This document shows positions 42,178 to 51,873 of a stretch of DNA of 64,000 nucleotides, one piece after another. Under the pieces are notes generated by a model, which did not search any database, was not told where the DNA came from, and was given only the letters and a program-made list of their open reading frames with translations. The stretch's first letter is position 1; every line of letters starts with the position of its first letter. The position numbers and the translations under genes are program-made. The stretch comes from an uncultured Hungatella sp. (GTDB lineage: Bacteria > Bacillota > Clostridia > Lachnospirales > Lachnospiraceae), in assembly GCA_910585435.1 (NCBI GenBank), contig CAJUEJ010000005.1:101520-165519 (forward strand), written 5' to 3'.

Positions 42178-42870
42178 TTATTCTTTACGTGGGTCGATAA
42201 TCTTTACTGCGTCTGCTACGCGGCCATACTGACCTTTTGCCTTCTCCCAGGCAGTGTTGGGGTCGTCGCCTTTCTTGATGAAATCCGTCATCTTTCCAAG
42301 GGATACGAACTGATAGCCGATAATCTGATCATCTGCATCCAAAGCGATACCTGTTACATAACCCTCTGCCATCTCCAGATAACGAGGACCTTTCTTCAGA
42401 GTTCCATACATCGTGCCAACCTGAGAACGTAAGCCTTTTCCCAAATCCTCAAGACCTGCACCTACAGGCAGACCATCCTCAGAAAATGCGGACTGTGAAC
42501 GGCCGTAAACGATCTGTAAGAACAGTTCTCTCATAGCAGTATTGATTGCATCACATACCAGGTCCGTGTTCAGCGCTTCCATAACAGTCAGGCCCGGAAG
42601 AATCTCTGCTGCCATAGCTGCGGAATGAGTCATACCGGAGCATCCGATGGTCTCAACCAAGGCTTCCTGAATAATTCCTTCTTTTACATTCAGAGAAAGC
42701 TTACATGCACCCTGCTGAGGAGCACACCAGCCAATACCATGAGTAAAACCGGAAATATCCTTTACTTCTTTTGCCTGCACCCATTTTGCTTCTTCCGGAA
42801 TCGGAGCTGCACCATGATGCACACCCTGCGCTACCGGGCACATTGTTTCTACTTCATGTGAATAAATCAT
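42178..42870 (-). CDS. IscU/NifU-like iron-sulfur scaffold protein
   Basis: A 230-residue protein. A NifU_N-like core carries Cys in GWCAPQQGACKL and IGCSGMTHSA. A C-terminal domain of about 90 residues (from RYLEMAEGYVTGIALDADD) is extra. It likely builds or holds Fe-S clusters and is co-transcribed with the GGGtGRT gene 82 nt downstream. GAAAGGAG precedes the ATG at 42870. Confidence 0.85.
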   Translation of the reverse strand: MIYSHEVETMCPVAQGVHHGAAPIPEEAKWVQAKEVKDISGFTHGIGWCAPQQGACKLSLNVKEGIIQEALVETIGCSGMTHSAAMAAEILPGLTVMEALNTDLVCDAINTAMRELFLQIVYGRSQSAFSEDGLPVGAGLEDLGKGLRSQVGTMYGTLKKGPRYLEMAEGYVTGIALDADDQIIGYQFVSLGKMTDFIKKGDDPNTAWEKAKGQYGRVADAVKIIDPRKE

Positions 42871-43018
42871 TGTAAAACTCCTTTCAATTAAGTAATAAGT
42901 GTGAAGTATTTTGTTGGTATTGTTAAATTTATCACATCATACTTGTCTATTATTTTCTCACAAAATATGTCATTAGTCCAGCGGTTTTTTCAAAAAATAC
43001 TCTAAAAAATAACCAAAA

Positions 43019-44038
43019 TTACGGAAGGACATATTTTGTCATAATCTTAATATCCGTGTACCAATACTCTTCCTTCGGCCTTTTCCCCTTCAAAATCATA
43101 TCCGCCAGAATATTAGGCGGGCGGTACCCCTGGACATACCCGTTCTGATCAATCAGAAAGTCCACCGTATCCTCTCTGAGGGCCCGCTCATTTTTCGGAG
43201 TCTGGTCATAAATCACCACATAGGGCCTCCGATCCAGCTTCAACGTCTCAAACGCCTTCCCCACCCCGGCCTGTCCTCCCGACACCACCAGGATTCCGCT
43301 GATACCCGACACAGCCATCATCGTGTTCTCAATAATACGCTGTACCTCCTCCGTCTCGTCAAAGCTCCCCTGCACCCCTGCAATCTCCAGCTCCGGATAC
43401 GTCCTCTTCAATTCCTCCACAAACCCGTCCACCCGGAAATTATTCACAGGATTCCCAAAAGACCCGGTAATGATCAGAATCTTTCCCTTCCCCCTGGTTA
43501 ACATTCCCAGAAGCCCTGCCGCGACCCTGCCGCTCTTTTTATTATCCATCCCCACAAAACAGCTTCTCTTAATCCCCACAATGTCAGAATTAAAGGTCAC
43601 CACCGGAATCCCCCCTTCCTCCGCCAGCTCATTGATTCGCATACGGATAGCCTCCGATTCCACCGGCATCACCGCCAGCCCGTCAATCCCTTCCTCCACC
43701 AGCTCCTCCATAGCCTTCAGCTGCTCTCCCGCATCCACAGACAGAACTTCCCTTACAAGGACCTCCACCCCTCGTTCTGCCAGCTCCTCCCTGGCCTTTT
43801 TTATCCCCCTGTTAATCTCCATCATAAAAGAAGCCCTGGCCAGCTGAGTCACCACCCCAATCTTAACCAGAGCCTTCGCCCTCTTTCTCCCCTTCACCAC
43901 ATACCCCATCTCATCCGCGATCTTCCACACCCGTTCCTCCACCTCCGGAGCAATCCTCCCCCGGTGATTCAGCGCCCTGTCCACAGTCCCCCTGGACACC
44001 CCCGCCAACTCCGCAATCTGCTGTATCGTCACTGCCAT
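43019..44038 (-). CDS. LacI-family transcriptional regulator
   Basis: A 339-residue repressor. The DNA-binding domain is MAVTIQQIAELAGVSRGTVD plus the hinge segment; the rest is a periplasmic-binding-protein-like sugar domain (IGVVTQLARASFMMEINRG, then GIDGLAVMPVESEAI). It lies just downstream of the IolG/IolE/GH28 operon in the same direction and is a natural candidate for its regulator. The sugar effector is unknown. Confidence 0.88.
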   Translation of the reverse strand: MAVTIQQIAELAGVSRGTVDRALNHRGRIAPEVEERVWKIADEMGYVVKGRKRAKALVKIGVVTQLARASFMMEINRGIKKAREELAERGVEVLVREVLSVDAGEQLKAMEELVEEGIDGLAVMPVESEAIRMRINELAEEGGIPVVTFNSDIVGIKRSCFVGMDNKKSGRVAAGLLGMLTRGKGKILIITGSFGNPVNNFRVDGFVEELKRTYPELEIAGVQGSFDETEEVQRIIENTMMAVSGISGILVVSGGQAGVGKAFETLKLDRRPYVVIYDQTPKNERALREDTVDFLIDQNGYVQGYRPPNILADMILKGKRPKEEYWYTDIKIMTKYVLP

Positions 44039-44391
44039 ACATCCACTCCCCTCAAATCCTGTATCCTATATCCCTTTGCTTTTATTATCCTCACTCTTCT
44101 ATACACACCTCAACATCATTCATCCCTTACATAACCCAAATAGCACACTCATTATGCGTGCTTTTATCATAACACACATCCTCTCCATGTGCAACCCGAT
44201 TATATCATGTCCTCCGTACATGCCCTTTCAAAAATACCCATTACCAAACAACCTGCCTTCCCCATTCGTCAAATCATCTCTCATGTACTGATACGATTAT
44301 ATCCAGGCAAACCTCCCTGCCAAAATTCCCATCAGACTACATTGAATTCACTCACCGATGTTCCCGGCATCTGCCCGCCAACACACAGCTC
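44039..44391. other. Intergenic region upstream of the LacI-type gene
   Basis: About 350 bp with no credible gene on either strand. Promoter elements for the LacI-type gene are expected here; I see no strong consensus pair. Confidence 0.4.
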
Positions 44392-44446
44392 CAAAAAAAG
44401 CCGCCCTGCAAGAAGAATTTGATAAATTCCTCCCGCAAAGCGGCTC
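44392..44446 (-). terminator. Terminator of the iolG operon
   Basis: AGCCGC (44399-44404) pairs with GCGGCT (44440-44445) around an inner GAATTT/AAATTC hairpin. The minus strand continues with a T-run of seven. Confidence 0.75.
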
Positions 44447-44459
44447 CCCTCATCATCTC

Positions 44460-45470
44460 TTACCGAACCTCAGAAATCTTAACCGGCCGATGCTCCTCCA
44501 TAGACTTCTTGGCAGCCAGCCCCATCAGCACTGGCTCCAACCCATCCATAACTCCCAGAGGAGTATCCGTATCATTCACAATCGCATCGATAAAGCACTT
44601 CACTTCCTTAGCATAAGCAGCCATATATCTTTCCAGGAAGAAATGCAGCGGAACCTCCCCGGTCACTCCGCTCTCATTGCTGATTACCGCAGCCGAAGCC
44701 GTATCATTCCCGGTAGCAACCATACCTTTGGACCCAAACACTTCTGCCCTCTGATCATACCCGTAAACAGCCTTTCTGGAATTGTCGATCACTGCAATAG
44801 CGCCGTTTTCCATCTTCAGCGTAATCACTGCCGTATCCACATCCCCGGCCTCTCCGATAGCCGGATCCACCAGAACAGCTGCCTCTGTGTAAACCTCGGT
44901 GGCATTGCACCCGGCCAGGAAACGAACCATATCAAAATCATGAATCGTCATATCCAGGAACATACCGCCGGAAACCTTTACATACTCTGCAGACGGCGGC
45001 TCCGGATCCCTGGAAGTCACCTTGATCACATGGATATCCCCTACTTTCCCGGCTGCAACAGCATCTCTCACAGCCTCAAAGTTGTGGTCAAACCTGCGGT
45101 TAAAGCCAACCTGGTATTTTACCTTGCTGTCCTTCAACGCATCGATAACCTCCTGAATCTTGTCGATATCATGGTCAATAGGCTTCTCACAGAACACATG
45201 CTTGCCAGCCTTGATAGCCTCTACGGAAATCGGGGAGTGGGTATCTGTGGAAGAGCAGATAAGTACCGCATCAATCTCCGGATCAGCCAGAATCTCCTTG
45301 TAATCCTTGGTTACCTGTGAAACTCCCATGTCCTTTGCCCATGCGGCTGTCTCATCTGTCAAAAACGGATCCGCCAGCATTTTCACTTTTGCGTCCGGTA
45401 CCTGGGTGCAGATGCTCTGTACATGCACCTTGCCGATTCTTCCTGCTCCGATGATTCCTACCTTAATCAT
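44460..45470 (-). CDS. iolG: Inositol 2-dehydrogenase-like Gfo/Idh/MocA oxidoreductase
   Basis: A 336-residue NAD-dependent oxidoreductase. N-terminal Rossmann fold VGIIGAGRIGKVHVQSI; the family motif CEKPIDHDIDKIQEV with catalytic Lys; GFNRRFDHNFEAV and the His-containing DMTIHDFDMVRFLAG. It oxidises myo-inositol (or a related polyol) to the 2-keto form. It is 36 nt downstream of the iolE-like gene, supporting an inositol-type pathway, although the rest of the iol genes are not here. Confidence 0.85.
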   Translation of the reverse strand: MIKVGIIGAGRIGKVHVQSICTQVPDAKVKMLADPFLTDETAAWAKDMGVSQVTKDYKEILADPEIDAVLICSSTDTHSPISVEAIKAGKHVFCEKPIDHDIDKIQEVIDALKDSKVKYQVGFNRRFDHNFEAVRDAVAAGKVGDIHVIKVTSRDPEPPSAEYVKVSGGMFLDMTIHDFDMVRFLAGCNATEVYTEAAVLVDPAIGEAGDVDTAVITLKMENGAIAVIDNSRKAVYGYDQRAEVFGSKGMVATGNDTASAAVISNESGVTGEVPLHFFLERYMAAYAKEVKCFIDAIVNDTDTPLGVMDGLEPVLMGLAAKKSMEEHRPVKISEVR

Positions 45471-45506
45471 AAATGTTAATCTCCTTTATATGTAAAATTT
45501 AAATTT

Positions 45507-46406
45507 TTACAGCCCTGTCTTTTCCGCAATATATTTTCTGGCACGGATCGCATACTCTAACGGATTGGCCTTGGCAGGATCCTGCTCCGCCTCTACCAGC
45601 ATATAGCCTTCATACTTATTCTCTTCCAGAACCTTGAAAATCGGATCAAAATCAATACATCCGTCTCCCGGAATGGTAAATGTCCCCATCCGCACGCCGT
45701 CTAAAAAGCTTAAATTCTCTGCCTTCACCTTCTCAACCACATCCGGGCGGATATCCTTTAAGTGTACATGCTTGATTCTGCCTATATACTTCTTTACCAT
45801 AGCCAGCGGGTCTTCGCCGCAGTAGCGGAAATGCCCTGTGTCAAACAGAAGGCTTACATACGCCGGATCCGTGTTGTCCAGCATGCGATCCACCTCATCG
45901 GCAAACTGTACTACAGTTCCCATATGGTGATGGAAGGTCAGGCTGATGCCATACTCTTCCTTCGCGATCTTTCCCAGCCGGTTTAACCCGTCGCAGAAGG
46001 TCTTCCACTCGTCGTCATTCATCACATATTTATGTCCGAAAATAGGAGTGTCCAACTGCCCCTGCACACTGTGGCTCTGCTCGGAAGCACCGATGATTTT
46101 AGAACCCATAGCCTTTAAAAACTCACACTGTGCCCGGAATTCTTTCTCAACCTCCTCAAACGGTTTCGTAATCAGGAAGGAAGAAAACCACTGATTGCAG
46201 ATCTCCACGCCTCTTAACTCCAAAGCCTTCTTAAGAACCTCTGGATCCTTGGGATATTTATTTCCCACCTCAGAGCCGGTAAATCCTGCCAGCGCCATCT
46301 CGCTGACACACTGCTCAAACGTATTCTCCTTTCCCAGATCCGGCATGTCGTCGTTTGTCCACGCAATCGGCGCAATTCCCAGCTTCACTTTCTCCTTGTT
46401 AAACAT
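45507..46406 (-). CDS. iolE: IolE-like inosose dehydratase (xylose-isomerase-like TIM barrel)
   Basis: A 299-residue TIM barrel of the AP endonuclease 2/IolE type. It starts FNKEKVKLGIAPIAWTNDD and carries metal ligands in LTFHHHMGTVVQ, LLFDTGHFRYCG and VHLKDIR. It should dehydrate 2-keto-myo-inositol, the product of IolG. ATG 46406 has GAGGAAAG upstream. A GH28 gene precedes it, so the pathway may act on a sugar acid or inositol-like product instead. Confidence 0.85.
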   Translation of the reverse strand: MFNKEKVKLGIAPIAWTNDDMPDLGKENTFEQCVSEMALAGFTGSEVGNKYPKDPEVLKKALELRGVEICNQWFSSFLITKPFEEVEKEFRAQCEFLKAMGSKIIGASEQSHSVQGQLDTPIFGHKYVMNDDEWKTFCDGLNRLGKIAKEEYGISLTFHHHMGTVVQFADEVDRMLDNTDPAYVSLLFDTGHFRYCGEDPLAMVKKYIGRIKHVHLKDIRPDVVEKVKAENLSFLDGVRMGTFTIPGDGCIDFDPIFKVLEENKYEGYMLVEAEQDPAKANPLEYAIRARKYIAEKTGL

Positions 46407-46497
46407 AGTATGCTTTCCTCTTTTCTTGATTTTTATATTCATACCTGCCGGCGCCGCCCTATTTTAATCCCGTCAATCGCAGCACAAGCAGCAGATA

Positions 46498-47856
46498 CTA
46501 TACGATCCTGATATCCTCAAACCCCGGCTGAGCGGCTTTTCCCGAAAATCCTTCCATGGAAAGATTTTTGCAGTCCTGGGCATAAAGAGCCTCCCCGAAG
46601 GAAGACATATCCTCCCCTTCAAATTTCACCCGGCAGTTTCTGAGAACCACGTCATCCGCCCTTCTCATATAGAAGCCGGCGGACTTGATCTCCTCGATCT
46701 TCTGCCCGTATCCCGGACGGAGATCGTACATGCCTTTCGGCCACTTGCTCTTTGCACGCACCGTCACAGAGACTTTCTCAAACAGTACGTCCTCAATATG
46801 ATTTCCGTCGCTTCCTGACAGAAATACGCCGTTTTCCGAATCACAGGTAATATTGCTGAAACGTATTCCGGATATATGCCCTGACCTGGTATTCTCATCC
46901 CTGTCATGGGTGGAAATAGTAATAGGCTCCGCGCATCCCCACCAGCAATCTGCAAACCGTCTCGTATCAATGATAATGTTGGAGAAGGATACATTCTTTA
47001 CATTGCCGCCGTCCCGGATCTGGATGGAAATACCCCGGTTGGTGTTGCTGATGACACAGTTATCCACCACCACATTTTCAAAATCCCCGGTTCCCTCTGT
47101 CCCGATCTTTAAAGCCGCCGAGGTAGACACCAGGGTACACCCGGAAACCACCACGTTTCTGGTAGGACCGTACTCCATATTGCCGGAGGAGCTTTTCAGG
47201 CAAATACAATCGTCGGCACACGTAATATGGCATCCCAGGATCCGCACATTAGTGGAGTGATCCGGGTCAATCCCGTCAGAATTAGCCACATTCAGATCAT
47301 TTAAAATCCGTATCTGGGAAATCAGCACATCGTCACATCCGGCAGGATGAAGGGTCCAGAAGGGCGCATTCCTCAGGACAACATCCGTGAAAGAAATGTG
47401 GCTGCAGTGTTCCACATACACCAGGGTAGGCCTGGGATAAAAATCCCCTGTCACATAGTAAGGGCTTACCTGCTTTACAAATGCGTACGCATTGCCGTCC
47501 ACAGCCCCAGGGCCGGAGATGGCGATATGATCCGCATCCTTTGCATAGATAAATGCATAGGAAGGCTTCAGCGTCACAGGTGTTCCCACCCGATCCACGC
47601 CGTCGTCCCGCTGTCCCGCATTGGGACGGAAATATGTGTCTATGTCAGAGTGAGCCTTCAGCACGGCTCCTCTCTCCAGGTGAAGATCCACATATTCCTT
47701 CAGGATAATAGAGCTGGAATAAAATAATTTTCCCCCTTCTAAAATCACGCGGCCGCCTCCAGCCTGGCTGCAGGCATCAATAGCCTTCTGAATCGCTGCG
47801 GCATCGTCGGTCACGCCGTCAGCCTTCGCCCCAAAATCAAGCACTCGATAATCCAC
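46498..47856 (-). CDS. GH28-family glycoside hydrolase (polygalacturonase-like)
   Basis: A 452-residue right-handed beta-helix enzyme. The N-terminus is RVLDFGAKADGVTDDAAAIQKAIDAC; the active-site region includes NSDGIDPDHSTNV and CADDCICLKSSSGN. No signal peptide is visible, so it probably acts in the cytoplasm on imported oligosaccharides such as pectin fragments. The start is GTG 47856 with AAGGAG 9 nt upstream. First gene of the group with iolE and iolG. Confidence 0.88.
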   Translation of the reverse strand: MDYRVLDFGAKADGVTDDAAAIQKAIDACSQAGGGRVILEGGKLFYSSSIILKEYVDLHLERGAVLKAHSDIDTYFRPNAGQRDDGVDRVGTPVTLKPSYAFIYAKDADHIAISGPGAVDGNAYAFVKQVSPYYVTGDFYPRPTLVYVEHCSHISFTDVVLRNAPFWTLHPAGCDDVLISQIRILNDLNVANSDGIDPDHSTNVRILGCHITCADDCICLKSSSGNMEYGPTRNVVVSGCTLVSTSAALKIGTEGTGDFENVVVDNCVISNTNRGISIQIRDGGNVKNVSFSNIIIDTRRFADCWWGCAEPITISTHDRDENTRSGHISGIRFSNITCDSENGVFLSGSDGNHIEDVLFEKVSVTVRAKSKWPKGMYDLRPGYGQKIEEIKSAGFYMRRADDVVLRNCRVKFEGEDMSSFGEALYAQDCKNLSMEGFSGKAAQPGFEDIRIV

Positions 47857-47921
47857 TTTTTCGTTCTCCTTTTTTGTCCGTTATAAGTTCAGGCCTATGG
47901 ATCAGCACTGCCCATGCCCTG

Positions 47922-49571
47922 TCAGTCAATGACATTGCGGATCTTTGCCGGCGTCCTGTAATTCCAGGAAGATATCTTGATTCCACTCTTTGTGCTGGCA
48001 GCATGTACCACCTGCCCGTTTCCGATGTACATAGCCACATGGTTGACAGTTCCACTGCTGTTGGTATAGAAAATCAGATCTCCGGGGCGCATCTGGCTGG
48101 AATTAATACTCTTTCCGGTCTTTGCCTGATCCCTGGACACTCTGGGAATGCTGATTCCGAAATGCTTAAGCACAGACTGGGTAAAGCCAGAGCAGTCCGC
48201 ACCGTTGGTCAAGCTGGTTCCGCCCCACACGTAGCGGTTTCCCACAAACTGAAGGGCATAGTTGACAATCTTGCTTCTCTGGGAAGCCTGCTGATTGGCC
48301 AGCTCTTCCATGGGCGAGAACTTGATGGCCTCTGCCAGCGCATAGCGAACCTCCACCAGATTATCGCTGGTAGAGATGTAGGCGCCGTCGCTGCCGTTCT
48401 CATCCTCGTCTCCCGTATCCAGCTCGATCTGCACCCAGCCGTCCATCTGCTGGACAACCGAGTACCGCTCCTCCTTGGAAATCTGGGTCCATATCTTGGA
48501 ATCTGTATTAGGCTCCATCCGCACATTCAGCCGCTCTGTATTGACAATAGCCATAAGGGAAGCCGAATCCATAGCCAGATCCACAGCTTCCTGCCCTGTG
48601 GCTGTATACTGGGGATCCGCCGTCACATAGCCGGTGATATTGCCGGAACGGATCTTGTACCATCCGTCCTCTGTCTCCAGGATCTCTCCCGCCGCCTTGC
48701 CGGGCAGCTTTCCGATAATGTTGCTGTTCCCCTCATCCTTTGGCGAGCTGCGGATATTCAGGTAGCTCTGAACCTTGGATATGAGAATATTATTATACTG
48801 GTTGATGGCCATGGCTTTTAAGTCCATCTTCCTGGCCTCATTTAACGCCAGCTTCACCTCCGCGTAATCAGCGGAAATGTATCCGCTGGGGATCTGGATC
48901 CATCCGTCAACCTGGTCGATGACCTCATACCGCTCTGCCTCCAAAGCCTGGGCCACAATATTGGACGGATCTATCTCTGGAGCGCTGCGGATATTTAAAT
49001 TGTTTGCCGTGACAATGGCCCGGAGCTTTACCTCCCCCAGCGCCAGCTGCCTGGCCTCCTCTCCGGTGACCACATACTGGCTGGCAATATATCCGTCCAC
49101 GCCGCCGGAGCTGATATGGTACCAGTCCCCCTCCTGTCCCAGAATCTCACAGACCGTATTCTCCTGCATCTTTCCGATAATATCTCCAGAAGGGTCTGGG
49201 CTTCTGCGGACATTCAGATAACCGGACACCTGCACAAATCCTATATTTCCATAAGAATCCACCACAGCCTGCTTCTCTGCCAGTTCCATCGCCTGCCTGG
49301 ACTCCTCCTGGGCTCTTAAGGATTCCTCTTCGGCCCTGCTCTCTGCCTCCGGGTCCAGGGTTAACCCGGTTGTCTCCTGCATCTGCTGCTGAGGCTCTGT
49401 AGCCGCCGCCCCTTCTGACAACCGCCGCTTTGCCAAAGCGCCGACACCGATAATCAGCAGAACCACCAAAATGACTGCCGCAGCAAATACCACATACATG
49501 GTGTAGGGATGCTGGTTTCTCTTTTTCCTTGCTCTGTCCAGCAGGGCCTGGTAATCTTCTTTATCAAACAT
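47922..49571 (-). CDS. SH3-domain NlpC/P60 peptidoglycan endopeptidase
   Basis: A 549-residue membrane-anchored protein: cytoplasmic head, one helix at about 25-45, four bacterial SH3 domains (each with a LNxRxxP motif, e.g. GYLNVRRSPDPS and NNLNIRSAPEID), and a C-terminal NlpC/P60 domain. The catalytic residues are Cys in NGADCSGFTQ and His in VNHVAMYIG, with a third polar residue in HAAST. It hydrolyses stem peptides in the cell wall. AGGAG precedes the ATG. Confidence 0.92.
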   Translation of the reverse strand: MFDKEDYQALLDRARKKRNQHPYTMYVVFAAAVILVVLLIIGVGALAKRRLSEGAAATEPQQQMQETTGLTLDPEAESRAEEESLRAQEESRQAMELAEKQAVVDSYGNIGFVQVSGYLNVRRSPDPSGDIIGKMQENTVCEILGQEGDWYHISSGGVDGYIASQYVVTGEEARQLALGEVKLRAIVTANNLNIRSAPEIDPSNIVAQALEAERYEVIDQVDGWIQIPSGYISADYAEVKLALNEARKMDLKAMAINQYNNILISKVQSYLNIRSSPKDEGNSNIIGKLPGKAAGEILETEDGWYKIRSGNITGYVTADPQYTATGQEAVDLAMDSASLMAIVNTERLNVRMEPNTDSKIWTQISKEERYSVVQQMDGWVQIELDTGDEDENGSDGAYISTSDNLVEVRYALAEAIKFSPMEELANQQASQRSKIVNYALQFVGNRYVWGGTSLTNGADCSGFTQSVLKHFGISIPRVSRDQAKTGKSINSSQMRPGDLIFYTNSSGTVNHVAMYIGNGQVVHAASTKSGIKISSWNYRTPAKIRNVID

Positions 49572-49624
49572 CTGTGTACTCCTGTGTCTCTCCTTTTAGC
49601 TGATATGTCCTGAACTGCTTTTTA

Positions 49625-50260
49625 TCACAATACTTCCTTTAATTCCAGGTACTTTTTAACCAGTTCCACTGCCTGATCTATCTCCAGAGCTGTGGTATTG
49701 ACAGGAAGATCATAGTTGGCCATGTCCTCCCACTCTTTGCCGGTATAATATTTGTAATAATCCCGGCGCTGCTTGCTGATACGGTTCACCCGCCGAAGGG
49801 CCTCCCTGGAGTCCACACCGTCCACCTCCTGCACTCTCCGGACACAGGTAGTGAGATCCGAGTATACGAAAAGCTTAACCAGGTTCTCTGCCCCTGCTGC
49901 CTCCAGCACATGGTTGGCACAGCGTCCCATAATGATGCAGGAGCCTTCCCCGGCCACCTGGCGGATAATCTTTGCCTGAAACCGGAACAGATTCTCCGGC
50001 GATGTAATATCATCATCTACGGACGGCTCCTCCAGACTGGTGTGAAGCCCTCCCAAAGCCCGGAAAAACAGGTTATTTCCGGCCTTCTCATCATTCAAAC
50101 GGAAAAATTGCTCCCCGATAGCGCTTGCTTCCGAAGCCATCGTCAGGATCTCCTCATCATAAAAGGGAATGCCAAATTCCTCAGACATCCTTTTCCCCAT
50201 AATCCTTCCACCGCTGCCATATAATCGGTTAATGGCAATAACCGTATGCTTTTTTAACAT
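49625..50260 (-). CDS. Cytidylate kinase-like family protein
   Basis: A 211-residue P-loop protein, MLKKHTVIAINRLYGSGGRI. The loop GSGGRxxG is the cytidylate-kinase-like variant of Walker A; later motifs include CIIMGRCANHVLE and SKQRRDYYKYYTGKEW. True substrate unknown; this family is distinct from Cmk. ATG 50260 has AAGGAGG 8 nt upstream. It lies downstream of the divergent asnA promoter region. Confidence 0.82.
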   Translation of the reverse strand: MLKKHTVIAINRLYGSGGRIMGKRMSEEFGIPFYDEEILTMASEASAIGEQFFRLNDEKAGNNLFFRALGGLHTSLEEPSVDDDITSPENLFRFQAKIIRQVAGEGSCIIMGRCANHVLEAAGAENLVKLFVYSDLTTCVRRVQEVDGVDSREALRRVNRISKQRRDYYKYYTGKEWEDMANYDLPVNTTALEIDQAVELVKKYLELKEVL

Positions 50261-50348
50261 TCTGCAGACCTCCTTCTGAAAGGTTTTGCCTATTCTTTGT
50301 ACCCCACACATATTATAATGCTTTCGGCGAATCATGTAAAGAAAATTG

Positions 50349-50377
50349 TTGCAGATTTGTAACAGGAAAGTTATAAT
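50349..50377 (+). promoter_or_regulatory. Promoter of asnA
   Basis: TTGCAG (50349-50354), a 17-nt spacer and TATAAT (50372-50377). The leader of about 40 nt is too short for a T-box. Confidence 0.6.
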
Positions 50378-50425
50378 TGGTGGTATCGTTCTAATAGGAT
50401 TTATAAAAAACGGAGGATACCCAGT

Positions 50426-51433
50426 ATGAATTTAATTTTTCCCCGGGATTATGATCCCCACCTGACCGTCCGTCAGACCCAGGAAGCTATCAAATACATC
50501 CGCGATACATTCCAGAAGGAATTCGGACGGGAAATGAACCTGGAAAGAATTTCCGCACCACTTTTTGTAGAGAAAAGCAGCGGCCTCAATGATAATTTAA
50601 ACGGCGTGGAGCGTCCTGTCTCCTTTGACATGGCCTGCAATCCTGGTGAAACCATTGAGGTAGTCCATTCTCTGGCCAAGTGGAAGCGCATGGCTTTAAA
50701 AGAGTACGGCTTCAAACCCGGCGAGGGCCTCTACACCAACATGAACGCTATCCGCAGGGATGAGGAGCCTGACAATCTCCACTCCTGCTATGTAGACCAG
50801 TGGGATTGGGAGCGGGTCATCACCAGAGAACAGCGAAACAGGGAGACACTGGAAACCACAGTCCGCAATATTTTCAAGATCATCAAACACATGGAGCATG
50901 AGGTCTGGTACAAATATCCTGACGCGGTAAAGCATCTTCCGGAGGACATTGTGTTTATCACCTCCCAGGAGCTTTTAGACCGGTATCCTGACAAGACTCC
51001 CAAGGAAAGAGAGAATCTGATCACCAGAGAATACGGCTGCGTCTTCCTGATGAAAATCGGCGATAAGCTGACTGACCAAAAGCCTCACGACGGCCGGGCG
51101 CCGGACTACGATGACTGGCAGTTAAACGGGGATATCCTGTTCTGGTTCGAGAACCTGAACTGTGCCCTGGAGATCTCCAGTATGGGAATCCGTGTGGATG
51201 AGATATCCCTGGAGGAACAGCTTAAAAAGGCAGGGTGCGAAGAGCGCAGAAGCCTTCCCTACCATCAGATGCTGTTGAACGGCCAGCTTCCTTATACTAT
51301 AGGCGGCGGCATCGGCCAGTCCCGGCTGTGCATGCTTTTGCTGAACCGTGCCCATATCGGTGAGGTTCAGGCCAGCATCTGGCCGAGAGAAATGCGCAGG
51401 GCCTGCGCGGAACATGGGATTACGCTTCTCTGA
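50426..51433 (+). CDS. asnA: Aspartate--ammonia ligase (asparagine synthetase A)
   Basis: A 335-residue class II aminoacyl-tRNA-synthetase-like enzyme that makes asparagine from aspartate, ammonia and ATP. Recognisable motifs are RISAPLFVEKSSGLNDNLNG, VERPVSFD, the RRDEEPDNLHSCYVDQWDWE region and GGGIGQSRLCMLLL. Length fits the family. GGAGG precedes the ATG. It is a single-gene unit. Confidence 0.95.
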   Translation: MNLIFPRDYDPHLTVRQTQEAIKYIRDTFQKEFGREMNLERISAPLFVEKSSGLNDNLNGVERPVSFDMACNPGETIEVVHSLAKWKRMALKEYGFKPGEGLYTNMNAIRRDEEPDNLHSCYVDQWDWERVITREQRNRETLETTVRNIFKIIKHMEHEVWYKYPDAVKHLPEDIVFITSQELLDRYPDKTPKERENLITREYGCVFLMKIGDKLTDQKPHDGRAPDYDDWQLNGDILFWFENLNCALEISSMGIRVDEISLEEQLKKAGCEERRSLPYHQMLLNGQLPYTIGGGIGQSRLCMLLLNRAHIGEVQASIWPREMRRACAEHGITLL

Positions 51434-51460
51434 TTAGCATATCAGCTGACCGTACAGCGC

Positions 51461-51484
51461 CGGAATGCATTTTTTTGCATTCCG
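51461..51484. terminator. Hairpin after asnA
   Basis: CGGAATGCA (51461-51469) and TGCATTCCG (51476-51484) form a perfect 9-bp stem with a TTTTTT loop. There is no T-run after it, so it is a weak terminator or a stability hairpin. Confidence 0.5.
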
Positions 51485-51588
51485 TGTGCATCCCCCGGAG
51501 GGGGAGCACAGTAACCCCTTTCCTTCATGGTGGTGCCACGAAGCCCAGGACATAGGGGGGGGACTGTATGTAACCGCCAGGCCGCAGG

Positions 51589-51873
51589 TCAATACAGCAG
51601 ATGTCCGAAAAACACCGCCAAATTCCCGTTATCTGCCTCCGCATCCCGGAAGGTCCCGTATAGCTTATCCAGGTAAGCCTCCATATAACTGTCTTTTTCC
51701 TCCTCTGGCATATGGCACGCAACCGCCACAGGTTCACTGATATCCGTCAGGCAGTCGTAGAGGGCATCCAGATTCTTTCCATAATAAAAGGGGAATTCCA
51801 TCTGTTCTGCCAGATATTCCTGAATCTCCTCCTTAGAATTCATACCGTCAAAATTCAACACTACTTTTCTCAT
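51589..51873 (-). CDS. Barstar-family ribonuclease inhibitor
   Basis: A 94-residue protein, MRKVVLNFDGMNSKEEIQEY, then the conserved segment FYYGKNLDALYDCLTD, whose Asp is at the place of the key barstar Asp39. It should bind and block the barnase encoded just upstream; the start overlaps the barnase stop by 4 nt. The inhibitor has no signal peptide and protects the producing cytoplasm. Confidence 0.9.
   Translation of the reverse strand: MRKVVLNFDGMNSKEEIQEYLAEQMEFPFYYGKNLDALYDCLTDISEPVAVACHMPEEEKDSYMEAYLDKLYGTFRDAEADNGNLAVFFGHLLY

Noticed and set aside
50261..50425. T-box leader before asnA
   Set aside because: The promoter at 50349-50377 leaves only about 40 nt of leader, too short for a T-box.
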